Source: Lachnospiraceae bacterium (lineage in GTDB: Bacteria; Bacillota; Clostridia; Lachnospirales; Lachnospiraceae). Taken from it: a stretch of DNA of 49,021 nt. A program made the position numbers and the translations under genes. The stretch is from the NCBI GenBank assembly GCA_024698075.1, contig JAILRP010000004.1, positions 1-49,021 on the forward strand, given 5' to 3'. Shown piece after piece: positions 34,606 to 42,949 of the stretch; positions within the stretch are counted from its first letter, which is position 1, and the number at the start of each line of letters is the position of its first letter. The notes beneath the pieces were generated by a model that worked only from the letters and a program-made list of their open reading frames with translations, made no database searches and was not told the DNA's origin.

Positions 34606-35538
34606 ATGCCCAAAGAAAAACCGCGGATGGAATTCCGCTTCTATGACATACCGAAAGGCGACTATGTCCTTCCGAAGCTCGGAAAGGGATGGGAGCAGGA
34701 ATACGGCATAGGATACGGCCGTATGCTGCACTTCCATAACTACCTCGAGATTGGATACTGCTACCGCGGGAGGGGCGAGCTTCTTATCGAGGACAGGACA
34801 TACGTTTACGGCAACAACATGTTCACCGTCATACCCGAGAACATCCCCCACACAACTATCTCTGCGCCCGGAAACATATGCAAATGGGAATTCCTGTTCA
34901 TCAATATCAGGGACTTTATCCGGACCGAGATGGATTCCGAAGAAATGTCGGCGGATGAGATAATCAGGATCATCAATAAGCGCGGAACACTAAAGACCGC
35001 GGTAAACCACCCTGCGCTCAACTCGCTTATCTTGAGCATCATCGATGAATGCAGGCGTGAGCAGATGTTCTACAGGGAATCGATAAAAGGATATCTGCGC
35101 TCATTTGTGATAGAGGTCCTACGCCTTGATGAGGAACGTGAAAAGGCCGGCGGCAACAGGATCAGTGATTTTATAAGAGGCGCGATAGAATATGTTGGCA
35201 CACACTATGCGGAGGATCTGAAGGTCGGCGACATCGCCGGTAAATGCGGCATGTCCGAGAGCCATTTCCGGCGCATGTTCGAAAGCAGCATGCATATGAA
35301 GCCCATGGACTACATCAACATGGTTAGGGTCGATGAAGCATGCCGCCTGATACGCCGCGGTGAAACATCTCTTGAACATATCGGCATAAAAGTCGGATAT
35401 GACACTCCGTCCACTTTCATAAGGAATTTCAGAAAGCTTACCGGAATGACGCCCCAGCAGTGGCGAAAAGTCCAGGCTTCCGGCGTCGTCCGCAGCTCAT
35501 ATCATATTTCCGCCCAGAAGGGATGGGAAGTCGATTAA
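34606..35538 (+). CDS. AraC-family transcriptional regulator
   Basis: About 310 residues. The N-terminal cupin-type sensor contains LHFHNYLEIGYCYRGRGELL and VIPENIPHTT, as in sugar-sensing AraC proteins. The C-terminal pair of helix-turn-helix motifs is clear: VGDIAGKCGMSESHFRRMF and IGIKVGYDTPSTFIRNFRK, then TGMTPQQWR. The ATG at 34606 is chosen because AGGAG is five bases ahead; the frame opens at 34579. Placed just before the sugar ABC and beta-galactosidase genes in the same direction, it most likely activates them in response to the transported sugar. Confidence 0.93.
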   Translation: MPKEKPRMEFRFYDIPKGDYVLPKLGKGWEQEYGIGYGRMLHFHNYLEIGYCYRGRGELLIEDRTYVYGNNMFTVIPENIPHTTISAPGNICKWEFLFINIRDFIRTEMDSEEMSADEIIRIINKRGTLKTAVNHPALNSLILSIIDECRREQMFYRESIKGYLRSFVIEVLRLDEEREKAGGNRISDFIRGAIEYVGTHYAEDLKVGDIAGKCGMSESHFRRMFESSMHMKPMDYINMVRVDEACRLIRRGETSLEHIGIKVGYDTPSTFIRNFRKLTGMTPQQWRKVQASGVVRSSYHISAQKGWEVD

Positions 35539-35607
35539 AAAGTCGAATTTGCAAAAATCATAATCTTTTATGACAACATTCACAAATATTTCCGTGTTAT
35601 CCTATCT

Positions 35608-35641
35608 TTGTTCATACAAAATGACAGTGGTATTATCACTG
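35608..35641 (+). promoter_or_regulatory. Promoter and overlapping inverted repeat before the sugar-binding protein gene
   Basis: TTGTTC (35608-35613) and TATTAT (35631-35636) are separated by 17 bases. The -10 box lies inside the inverted repeat CAGTG-seven bases-CACTG (35625-35641), a good place for a repressor or for RNA folding. AraC half-sites may lie further upstream, near 35570-35600, but I cannot define them. Confidence 0.65.
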
Positions 35642-35663
35642 TATCTGCACAAAGGAGGTATTT

Positions 35664-37055
35664 ATGAAAAAGAAGGTATTAGCGACGATATTGGTTCTCG
35701 CAATGACAGCCGGAGTTCTTTCGGCTTGTGGCGGAGCAACAGCACCGGCAGCGGATGCACCTGCAGCCGAAGAGACAGCAGAAGCTCCTGCAGAAGAGGC
35801 TCCCGCTGAAGAAGAGAGCACCGACCTGGGTGGTACATCAGAAGATCCCAACACACTTACTGTTGCTGCATGGGATGCAAACTTCAATATTCCGGCCCTT
35901 CAGGCAGCCGAAGCTGCATATCAGGCAAAGAATCCTGACTTTAAGCTTGAGATCAACACGGTTTCCGGATCATCGGACGTTGAGAATGCCGTAACAAATG
36001 CCGCATCGGCAGGCGATTACAGCACACTTCCCGATATCGTCCTTTTCCAGGATCACTACATTCAGCAGTATGTCACGAACTATCCCGATGCATGGCAGGA
36101 TCTTTCCGGTGCAACGATCGACTGGAACGATTTCGGTGCGGAAAAGCTTTCATACAGCACTATAGAAGGCAAGCACTACGGTGTACCCGTTGATAACGGA
36201 ACCGCTATATTTGCTTACCGTACAGACATACTTGAGCAGTGCGGATACACGATCGATGACGTAACGGGCATCACATGGGACCGCTGGCTTGAGATCGGAC
36301 GTGAAGTAAAGGAAAAGACAGGCAAGTACCTGCTTTCAATGGACCATTCGGGTGATGACCTTCCTTACATGTTCATGCAGGCAGAGGGACTTTCACAGTG
36401 GAAGAACGGTGATCCCGATCTTGTCGGAAACGAGACATATCAGAAGATCCTCCAGGTTATCGTTGACGGAGCAGATGACGGTGTCATCCTTCTGTGCAAC
36501 AGCTGGTCAGAGTATACTGACGAATCTATCGTCGGCGACCAGGTTGCAGGTGTCATGAACGGAAACTGGATCATCCCTACGATCAAGCAGGTTGCAGAGA
36601 ACAGCGGAAAGTGGGCTCTCACGACCATCCCTACCCTTTCAGGCAAGGAAGGCTATGCAGCCAACGGCGGTTCCTCACTTTATGTAACATCTAACTGCAG
36701 CAAGCTCGACCTTGCTCAGGAATTCCTCGCTTACACATTCGGCGGCGGCGAAGGTTCAATGGATACATATGACAACGCCCTCAAGAACGGCGGCGTCATC
36801 ACATGCTGCATCTCCGCAGGCAAGTCAAGCGTATATCAGGAGCCCGATGCATACTTCAACGGCCAGGCCATATATGCTGACATCGTTGCAATGGGTGCAA
36901 ACGTTCCCGTTGTTGAGCAGAATGACTTCCATTACAATCTCCGTACGGCAGTCGGCACAGCCATCACGAATGCCACAAAGGCAGGCGGCGGTGCGGACCT
37001 TGCAGCTGAGATCCAGGCAGCTCAGGACGACATAGTCCGTCAGATGAATCTCTGA
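35664..37055 (+). CDS. Sugar ABC transporter substrate-binding lipoprotein
   Basis: Extracellular solute-binding protein of the oligosaccharide (family 1) type with 463 residues. A signal peptide with lipobox VLSAC places the lipid anchor at Cys22. A disordered Ala/Glu/Pro linker (residues 25-55) follows, then the binding fold with LTVAAWDANFNIPALQAAE, LPDIVLFQDHYIQQYV, and VAGVMNGNWIIPTIKQVA late. AAAGGAGGTATTT gives a very strong ribosome-binding site. A terminator-like hairpin separates it from the permease genes, so it is probably made in excess. The substrate is likely a galactoside, judged from the downstream GH2 enzyme. Confidence 0.94.
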   Translation: MKKKVLATILVLAMTAGVLSACGGATAPAADAPAAEETAEAPAEEAPAEEESTDLGGTSEDPNTLTVAAWDANFNIPALQAAEAAYQAKNPDFKLEINTVSGSSDVENAVTNAASAGDYSTLPDIVLFQDHYIQQYVTNYPDAWQDLSGATIDWNDFGAEKLSYSTIEGKHYGVPVDNGTAIFAYRTDILEQCGYTIDDVTGITWDRWLEIGREVKEKTGKYLLSMDHSGDDLPYMFMQAEGLSQWKNGDPDLVGNETYQKILQVIVDGADDGVILLCNSWSEYTDESIVGDQVAGVMNGNWIIPTIKQVAENSGKWALTTIPTLSGKEGYAANGGSSLYVTSNCSKLDLAQEFLAYTFGGGEGSMDTYDNALKNGGVITCCISAGKSSVYQEPDAYFNGQAIYADIVAMGANVPVVEQNDFHYNLRTAVGTAITNATKAGGGADLAAEIQAAQDDIVRQMNL

Positions 37056-37089
37056 TAAACGTACAATGCCGGTTTAGGCTATGATTTTC

Positions 37090-37120
37090 ACAGGGGATCG
37101 GGTATCCGGTCCCCTGTTTT
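37090..37120 (+). terminator. Intercistronic hairpin between binding protein and permease genes
   Basis: ACAGGGGA pairs with TCCCCTGT, extended by an inner CGG/CCG pairing, and is followed by TTTT. In this position it probably acts as a partial terminator or mRNA stabiliser that raises the level of the binding protein over the permeases. Confidence 0.7.
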
Positions 37121-37143
37121 AAAAAAAGCGGAGGACATCCCCT

Positions 37144-38043
37144 ATGAAGAAAAAGGGACTGACAGTCACGAAAAAACAGCAGGCGGCCGGTTGGATCTTT
37201 CTGGCTCCTGCATCACTGCTGATCTTTATCATGAGCTTCTATCCCATGATACAGGCCTTCATCACCTCACTGAAGACAGGATCGGGAGTCAAGCTGAAGT
37301 GGGGCAATCCCCTGTTCGTCAACTATCTGAAGAACATTCCGGCCGACAAGACTTTCCTGCGTTCGATGGGAAATACTTTCCTGTATCTGATAATCGAAGT
37401 TCCGATAATGCTGATACTTGCGATCCTGCTCGCGCAGATACTCAACAACCGCGACCTCAAGTTCAGGGGCCTGTTCCGTACAATGGTGTTCATGCCCTGC
37501 GCGGTTTCACTTGTATCATACGCACTCATATTCAGGGCGCTCTTTGCAAGGGAAGGGCTCATAAACAGCATCCTTTCGGGACTCGGGCTGATATCGGAGA
37601 ACATCAACTGGCTCGGGAGTACGGGCACCGCGAGGGCAGTGATAATAATCGGCCTGATCTGGAGGTGGACGGGCTACAACATGGTCTTCTATCTTGCAGG
37701 CCTTCAGAACATAGAATACTCGGTATATGAAGCCGCCAAGATCGACGGGGCGAACGGATGGAAGACGTTCTGGGATATCACGGTCCCCCTTCTGAAGCCT
37801 ACCATCGTCATGACCGCGATCATGTCGATAAACGGAACGCTCCAGCTCTTCGACGAATCGGTCAACCTGACAAACGGAGGACCCGCAAACACCTCGATAA
37901 CGATGTCGCATTATATCTGGAACGAAGCGTTCGGACAGGGCGTCGGGCACTTCGGATACGCTTCCGCGATGTCGTTTGTGATCTTCATAATGGTCGCAGT
38001 GCTCGCTGCGATCAACCTGAAAGTAGGTGATACACGTGACTGA
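37144..38043 (+). CDS. Sugar ABC transporter permease, MalF/UgpA type
   Basis: Membrane subunit of 299 residues with about six spans. The EAA loop that contacts the ATPase is visible as YEAAKIDGANGWKTFWDITVP. The N-terminus (KQQAAGWIFLAPASLLIFIM) is typical of the first permease of such systems. AGCGGAGGACATCCCCT precedes the ATG. No ATPase gene is in the cluster, so a shared MsmX-type ATPase encoded elsewhere must energise it, as is common for Firmicute sugar transporters. Confidence 0.93.
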   Translation: MKKKGLTVTKKQQAAGWIFLAPASLLIFIMSFYPMIQAFITSLKTGSGVKLKWGNPLFVNYLKNIPADKTFLRSMGNTFLYLIIEVPIMLILAILLAQILNNRDLKFRGLFRTMVFMPCAVSLVSYALIFRALFAREGLINSILSGLGLISENINWLGSTGTARAVIIIGLIWRWTGYNMVFYLAGLQNIEYSVYEAAKIDGANGWKTFWDITVPLLKPTIVMTAIMSINGTLQLFDESVNLTNGGPANTSITMSHYIWNEAFGQGVGHFGYASAMSFVIFIMVAVLAAINLKVGDTRD

Positions 38044-38887
38044 GAGAAGAAAATCATCCGCCATACAGCGCAGGCTCATACCAAGCTATATATTCCTTAT
38101 CATCGTATGCTTTTTCTCGGTATTTCCGATAGCATGGATGATAATATCCGCAACAAACAATACCGTGGATATCGCCAGGGGACGCCTGTGGTTCGGCGAT
38201 CAGGCGATCGTCAATTTCAAGGCGCTGCTTGAGGCTGCATCTTCACAGGGCGCAGGAACATCCCTCGGACGGTTCCTTCAGAATTCATTCGTCTATTCCG
38301 CCGCGCAGACCATCATATGTATCTTCCTGTGTTCACTTGCGGGATACGGATTTGAGCTTTACCACGACAAGGCGAAGGACAAGCTTTTCGGGATACTCCT
38401 GATGGCAATGATGGTGCCGGGCGTTGCAACACTCATCCCGCTGTTCACCATGATGTCAAAGCTCGGATTCTTAAATACAGTTGCGGGCTTCATGCTTCCT
38501 GCCATATCAACGCCTTTTATGATCATGATGTTCCGCCAGAATTCGCGTAACTTTCCCATAGACATCATGGAAGCCGCAAGGATCGACGGCCTCTCCGAAT
38601 GGGCAATCTTCTTCCGCATGTATATGCCGATCATGAAGTCAACATATGCGGCAGCCGCAGTCATCACTTTCATGAACGCATGGAACGCCTATATGTGGCC
38701 GCGTGCCGTCATGACCAAGAACAGCGCACAGACGATGCAGATACTGCTTACGAACCTTTCGAACGGATACGTTATCGATTACGGCCTTCTGATGATGGCA
38801 GTCCTTTTCTGCTCCGCACCCACGATGGTCATCTTCTTCGTGATGCAGAAGCAGTTTGCGGAAGGTATCACGGGCGCCGTCAAGTAG
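38036..38887 (+). CDS. Sugar ABC transporter permease, MalG/UgpE type
   Basis: Second membrane subunit, about 283 residues with six spans. The EAA loop reads MEAARIDGLSEWAIFFRMYMP, and the C-terminus QKQFAEGITGAVK is typical of MalG-like subunits. The start is taken as GTG at 38036, six bases after AGGTG and overlapping the end of the first permease gene; the open frame begins nine bases earlier with another GTG. Confidence 0.93.
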   Translation: MTERRKSSAIQRRLIPSYIFLIIVCFFSVFPIAWMIISATNNTVDIARGRLWFGDQAIVNFKALLEAASSQGAGTSLGRFLQNSFVYSAAQTIICIFLCSLAGYGFELYHDKAKDKLFGILLMAMMVPGVATLIPLFTMMSKLGFLNTVAGFMLPAISTPFMIMMFRQNSRNFPIDIMEAARIDGLSEWAIFFRMYMPIMKSTYAAAAVITFMNAWNAYMWPRAVMTKNSAQTMQILLTNLSNGYVIDYGLLMMAVLFCSAPTMVIFFVMQKQFAEGITGAVK

Positions 38888-38918
38888 CAGCATCTGTCGC
38901 ATATCCATGGGGGATACT

Positions 38919-41900
38919 ATGAGCAATTTTGATTATTCAATCGTACAGGATCCGACTGTATTTGAGCAGAACAGGCTTGCAGCCAGGTCAGACCATGAAT
39001 GGTATAGGAGCCTTAAGTCTGCCGTATCAGGAGGGATCTCCGACTTCAAATACTCCCTTAACGGGGTATGGTGGTTTTCCTATGCCCGGAATTATGAATC
39101 CAGCATCAAGGATTTTTACAGGACGGACAGGGACTGCCGCAGATGGGACCGCATAAGGGTTCCGGCACACATCCAGACAGAAGGGTATGGCTGCCCCCAG
39201 TACGTCAATACGCAGTATCCGTGGGACGGGCTTGAAGACGTTGAACCCGGTCAGATACCCGGATATTTCAACCCGGTCGCAAGCTATGTTAAGTATTTCA
39301 CTCTGCCGGACTGGCCGGAACACAGGATATGCATATCGTTTCAGGGCGCGGAAAGCGGTCTGGCAGTTTGGCTTAACGGCAGTTACGTCGGCTATTCCGA
39401 GGACAGCTTCACACCCTCCGAGTTCGATCTGACACCCTATATAGACAGAAAGGGCGAAAATAAGCTTGCGGTCATGGTATTTCGGTTTACCTCCGGAAGC
39501 TGGTGCGAGGACCAGGATTTCTTCAGGTTCTCAGGACTCTTTAGGGATGTATATCTCTATGCCTGTCCCAAAGTACATATAAGGGATATGTGCATCCGGA
39601 CATCACTCTCGGATGACTATTCATCCGCCGAGCTTTCCGTCGCACTCTCATCCACCGGATGCGGGAGCGTTCACGTTACTTTAAGCGACGGCATCAGAAG
39701 ATCGGCCGACGTAAAGCAGGCTCTTGATATGGGTACGGTGCTTTCCGTCCCGGTTTTGGCTCCCGATCTTTGGAGCGCCGAAAAGCCCAACCTCTATGAC
39801 CTTATGATAGAGGTATATGATGAGGCCGGAAAGATTTCCGAAGTCGTCAGGGAACGTGTGGGATTCCGTGAGATCAAGATCGGGGATGACAATGTCATGC
39901 GGCTTAACGGCAGGCGCATCATCTTCCGCGGTGTCAACCGCCACGAGTTTTCATCGCTCAGCGGCCGCGCGATCACCCCACAGATCATAAAGACCGACCT
40001 TGAGAACATGAAGCGCAACAACATCAACGCCATAAGGACCAGCCATTATCCGAACATGACCGATTTCTACAGGCTGTGCGATGAATACGGCATTTACGTG
40101 TTGGATGAGGCCAATCTTGAAACGCACGGGACATGGGATACGATAAGGAACGGCCTTAATGGGGAAGATTATGCCGTGCCCGGTGACCGGCCGGAGTATC
40201 AGGCCATGGTCCTCGACAGGGCAAAGAGCATGTACCACCGGGATAAAAATCATCCATGCGTGCTCATATGGTCGCTGGGAAATGAATCGTACGGAGGAAA
40301 AGACCTGTTTGAGATGCATGAGCTTTTAAAACAGCTCGATCCGACAAGGCCCGTGCATTATGAAGGGATATTCTGGGATAAACGCTATCCCAAAACGTCC
40401 GATATAGCAAGTTCAATGTACCTTACGGTCGACGACGTCAGGGATTATCTTAAAACACACCGCGACAAGCCGTATATCAGCTGCGAATACGCCCATGCGA
40501 TGGGCAATTCCAACGGAGCCATACACAAATATACGGATTATGTCGAAGAGGAAGTGCTCTACCAGGGAGGGTTCATATGGGACTATATAGACCAGTCCAT
40601 GACGCTCCGGGACCGTTACGGCAGGACTTTTGAAGGCTACGGCGGCGATTTCGGCGACATTCCGAACGACGGGAGCTTCAGCGGAAACGGGATCGCTTAC
40701 GGGGGCATAATGCGTGCGCCTTCACCGAAGATGCAGGAAGTAAAGTCCGTATATCAGTTTTTCAGGATAACCGTTGAAAAGAAGAGCATCCGCGTCAGGA
40801 ATCTGAACCTTTTCACCGACGCGAACGAATATGACAGCTTCATAACCATCGAAAAGGAAGGAAAAGTCATTGAAGAGACGGCAGGTAGGCTTGAAGTCCC
40901 TCCTCTTTCGGAGGCTACGCTTCCCATGCCCCTCTCGGTGCCTGAAGGTCCCGGGGAATATACGGTAACTGTATCGGTCCGGACCAGGTCGGACTGCATA
41001 TGGGCACCGGCCGGACACGAAGTTGCGTGGGGACAGGCTATTTTCGGAAAGCGTGAAGCTTCGGAGCATCCCTTAAGGCCATACAGGCCTGTTATCGGGT
41101 ATTGGAATGCCGGAGTATTCGGAGAGGACTTTTCGGTACTCTTCTCAAAGCTCAGGAACGGCCTGACTGAATTCTCATATGCGGATTCCAATCTTATCGC
41201 GATGATACCGAGGCCGAACTTCTGGCGTGCCATCACGGAGAACGACAGGGCCAACCTGCTTCCTTTCCGCGCGGGACAGTGGAAGCTCGCAAGCATGTAT
41301 GCAACAAACATGACAGATGACGGGACTGATTTTACCCCATGGGAAGTTGAAAAGACCGGCGATGGCCTTAAGGCAGTGTTCACATACCATCTTCCCACAT
41401 ATCCCGCGTCCGACTGCCTCATGTCCTACACAGTCCACTCGGACGGGGTTATGGATGTTGAGCTGTCCATGGAACCTTCGGCTGACGTCGGTGAGCTTCC
41501 GGAGTTTTCCGTTATCTTCGCGTTAGATGCCGATTACGATACGCTGACGTGGTACGGCAGAGGCCCTGAAGAGACATATGCCGACAGGAATCATGCAAAG
41601 ATAGGGCTGTTTACGCGAAAGGTGTCCGAACTGACCGCAGCATATCTCGTTCCGCAGGAAAGCGGCATGAGGACAGGCGTCCGTTTTGCAAAGATCACCG
41701 ACGGCAGGGGACGCGGCCTTATGATCGAAGGCGAAGACCTGTATCTGTCTGTCAGCAGCCATTCGCCTCACGAGCTTGAGTGTGCTGACCATCCCAATGA
41801 GCTTGGCCCCGTGTTCAGGACATACATAAGGGTCGGCCTCGCTCAGATGGGCGTGGCAGGCGATGATACATGGGGGGCTAAACCTCACCCCGAGTATCTG

Positions 41901-41951
41901 ATCGATAACAGCGCACCGCTTAAACTTAAGTTTTCGATGCAGGGGATTTAA
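38919..41951 (+). CDS. Beta-galactosidase, GH2 family (LacZ-like)
   Basis: About 1010 residues with the five-domain LacZ layout: a jelly-roll sugar-binding domain (VNTQYPWDG, VWLNGSYVGYSEDSFTPSEF), an immunoglobulin-like domain, the TIM barrel, another immunoglobulin-like domain and the large C-terminal beta-sandwich. The acid/base is E456 in WSLGNESYGG and the nucleophile is E523 in SCEYAHAMGNSNG. There is no signal peptide, so it acts inside the cell on the sugar brought in by the preceding transporter. GGGGGATACT precedes the ATG at 38919; the open frame begins at 38856 within the permease gene. Exact glycosidic specificity is inferred. Confidence 0.94.
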   Translation: MSNFDYSIVQDPTVFEQNRLAARSDHEWYRSLKSAVSGGISDFKYSLNGVWWFSYARNYESSIKDFYRTDRDCRRWDRIRVPAHIQTEGYGCPQYVNTQYPWDGLEDVEPGQIPGYFNPVASYVKYFTLPDWPEHRICISFQGAESGLAVWLNGSYVGYSEDSFTPSEFDLTPYIDRKGENKLAVMVFRFTSGSWCEDQDFFRFSGLFRDVYLYACPKVHIRDMCIRTSLSDDYSSAELSVALSSTGCGSVHVTLSDGIRRSADVKQALDMGTVLSVPVLAPDLWSAEKPNLYDLMIEVYDEAGKISEVVRERVGFREIKIGDDNVMRLNGRRIIFRGVNRHEFSSLSGRAITPQIIKTDLENMKRNNINAIRTSHYPNMTDFYRLCDEYGIYVLDEANLETHGTWDTIRNGLNGEDYAVPGDRPEYQAMVLDRAKSMYHRDKNHPCVLIWSLGNESYGGKDLFEMHELLKQLDPTRPVHYEGIFWDKRYPKTSDIASSMYLTVDDVRDYLKTHRDKPYISCEYAHAMGNSNGAIHKYTDYVEEEVLYQGGFIWDYIDQSMTLRDRYGRTFEGYGGDFGDIPNDGSFSGNGIAYGGIMRAPSPKMQEVKSVYQFFRITVEKKSIRVRNLNLFTDANEYDSFITIEKEGKVIEETAGRLEVPPLSEATLPMPLSVPEGPGEYTVTVSVRTRSDCIWAPAGHEVAWGQAIFGKREASEHPLRPYRPVIGYWNAGVFGEDFSVLFSKLRNGLTEFSYADSNLIAMIPRPNFWRAITENDRANLLPFRAGQWKLASMYATNMTDDGTDFTPWEVEKTGDGLKAVFTYHLPTYPASDCLMSYTVHSDGVMDVELSMEPSADVGELPEFSVIFALDADYDTLTWYGRGPEETYADRNHAKIGLFTRKVSELTAAYLVPQESGMRTGVRFAKITDGRGRGLMIEGEDLYLSVSSHSPHELECADHPNELGPVFRTYIRVGLAQMGVAGDDTWGAKPHPEYLIDNSAPLKLKFSMQGI

Positions 41952-41953
41952 GG

Positions 41954-41991
41954 AAAAAGGCCGTTGTACCGAAAGGTACGGCGGCTTTTTT
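41954..41991 (+). terminator. Intrinsic terminator of the beta-galactosidase operon
   Basis: Three bases after the stop codon, AAAAAGGCCGTTGTACC pairs with GGTACGGCGGCTTTTT around a GAAA tetraloop, and the run of six T completes it. Some G-T pairs are in the stem. Confidence 0.85.
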
Positions 41992-42048
41992 CATGTGTGG
42001 CACATTTTACGGGTTTTTTTCGGATTATGTTATTTTTTTCGTACAATA

Positions 42049-42064
42049 GCGGTTTTTTGACCGC
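42049..42064. repeat. Small inverted repeat in the sigI upstream region
   Basis: GCGGT-six bases-ACCGC within the AT-rich 226-base gap (41992-42217) before sigI. Several TATAAT-like hexamers lie in this gap, but none has a convincing -35, and the CCCCC-type element known from SigI promoters is not seen on the plus strand. The repeat could be an operator or a weak hairpin. Confidence 0.4.
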
Positions 42065-42217
42065 GGTTTTCGTAGTATATAGTGAAGGGGTATATACAAT
42101 TTATAATATTGCAAAAAAACCTACTCTATGTTTAAATTTTTCCGATATATATTATAGCACCGGCTGACAGCCTTCATATAATTTATGGTCAGGGCGTGCG
42201 GAGGAAACGTTTAGACT

Positions 42218-42928
42218 ATGGAGAAAAACATGAACGATCAGGCGACCGCTGCAAAGAACAGCGAGGTCCAGCGCGGAATATTCATCAGGGATATGGAAAG
42301 AACCATTCTTAAGCTCGCCTCCCGTATCACAGGAAGGTTCATCACCAAGAGCGATGATGAATGGTCCATTGCTTTGTTTGCATTTAATAAGGCCATTGAC
42401 AGCTATTCCGAGGATAAAGGGGACTATATGGCATATTCCAGGGTCCTCATCAGCAATGCACTTATCGATTACCACCGCGCCGAGAGCAGGCACAGCGCTG
42501 AGATCCTATATGATCCCGATGTCCTTGAAGGAGAAGAGGCCGGTCCCATATATGATATCCTGACGCGTGAGAGTGCCGCCGAGGGCGAAAGACAACTCGT
42601 TAACACGGACCTCCGTGAAGAGATCGAGGATATCAACAACCGTCTTAAAACTTACGGTTTCTCGTTCTTTGATGTGGCAGATTCATCACCCAGATCATAC
42701 AAGACGAGGGACTGTTGCGGAAAAGCGATCATCCACATAGCTGATAACAAGGAACTCCTTGATTCGGTCATCAAGACGGGCCGCCTCCCCGTCAGACAGA
42801 TAAGTGACGCGCTCAAGATGTCACGTTTTATCGTCAGCAGGCACAGGAAATACATATTCACCGGAGTCATAATCCTGAGCGGTGATTACCCTCTGATTTC
42901 GGATTATCTTAAATATGTCAGAAAATAG
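42218..42928 (+). CDS. sigI: RNA polymerase sigma factor SigI
   Basis: Alternative sigma factor of the SigI branch, 236 residues. Region 2-like sequences are DDEWSIALFAFNKAIDSY and KGDYMAYSRVLISNALIDYHR. The C-terminal region with LPVRQISDALKMSRFIVSRHRKY is the SigI-specific DNA-binding helix-turn-helix. The ATG at 42218 lies 13 bases after GGAGG; a second ATG at 42230 has GGAG six bases ahead and could be the real start. The anti-sigma gene follows after 21 bases, the standard sigI-rsgI arrangement. SigI systems answer heat or cell-surface and polysaccharide signals. Confidence 0.93.
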   Translation: MEKNMNDQATAAKNSEVQRGIFIRDMERTILKLASRITGRFITKSDDEWSIALFAFNKAIDSYSEDKGDYMAYSRVLISNALIDYHRAESRHSAEILYDPDVLEGEEAGPIYDILTRESAAEGERQLVNTDLREEIEDINNRLKTYGFSFFDVADSSPRSYKTRDCCGKAIIHIADNKELLDSVIKTGRLPVRQISDALKMSRFIVSRHRKYIFTGVIILSGDYPLISDYLKYVRK

Positions 42929-42949
42929 CATCTGAAAGGAATCATTCTG

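Noticed and set aside
41992-42217. A SigI-dependent autoregulatory promoter before sigI
   Set aside because: The CCCCC-like -35 and CGWA-like -10 expected for SigI promoters are not visible on the plus strand. Only AT-rich TATAAT-like hexamers with poor -35 partners are present.
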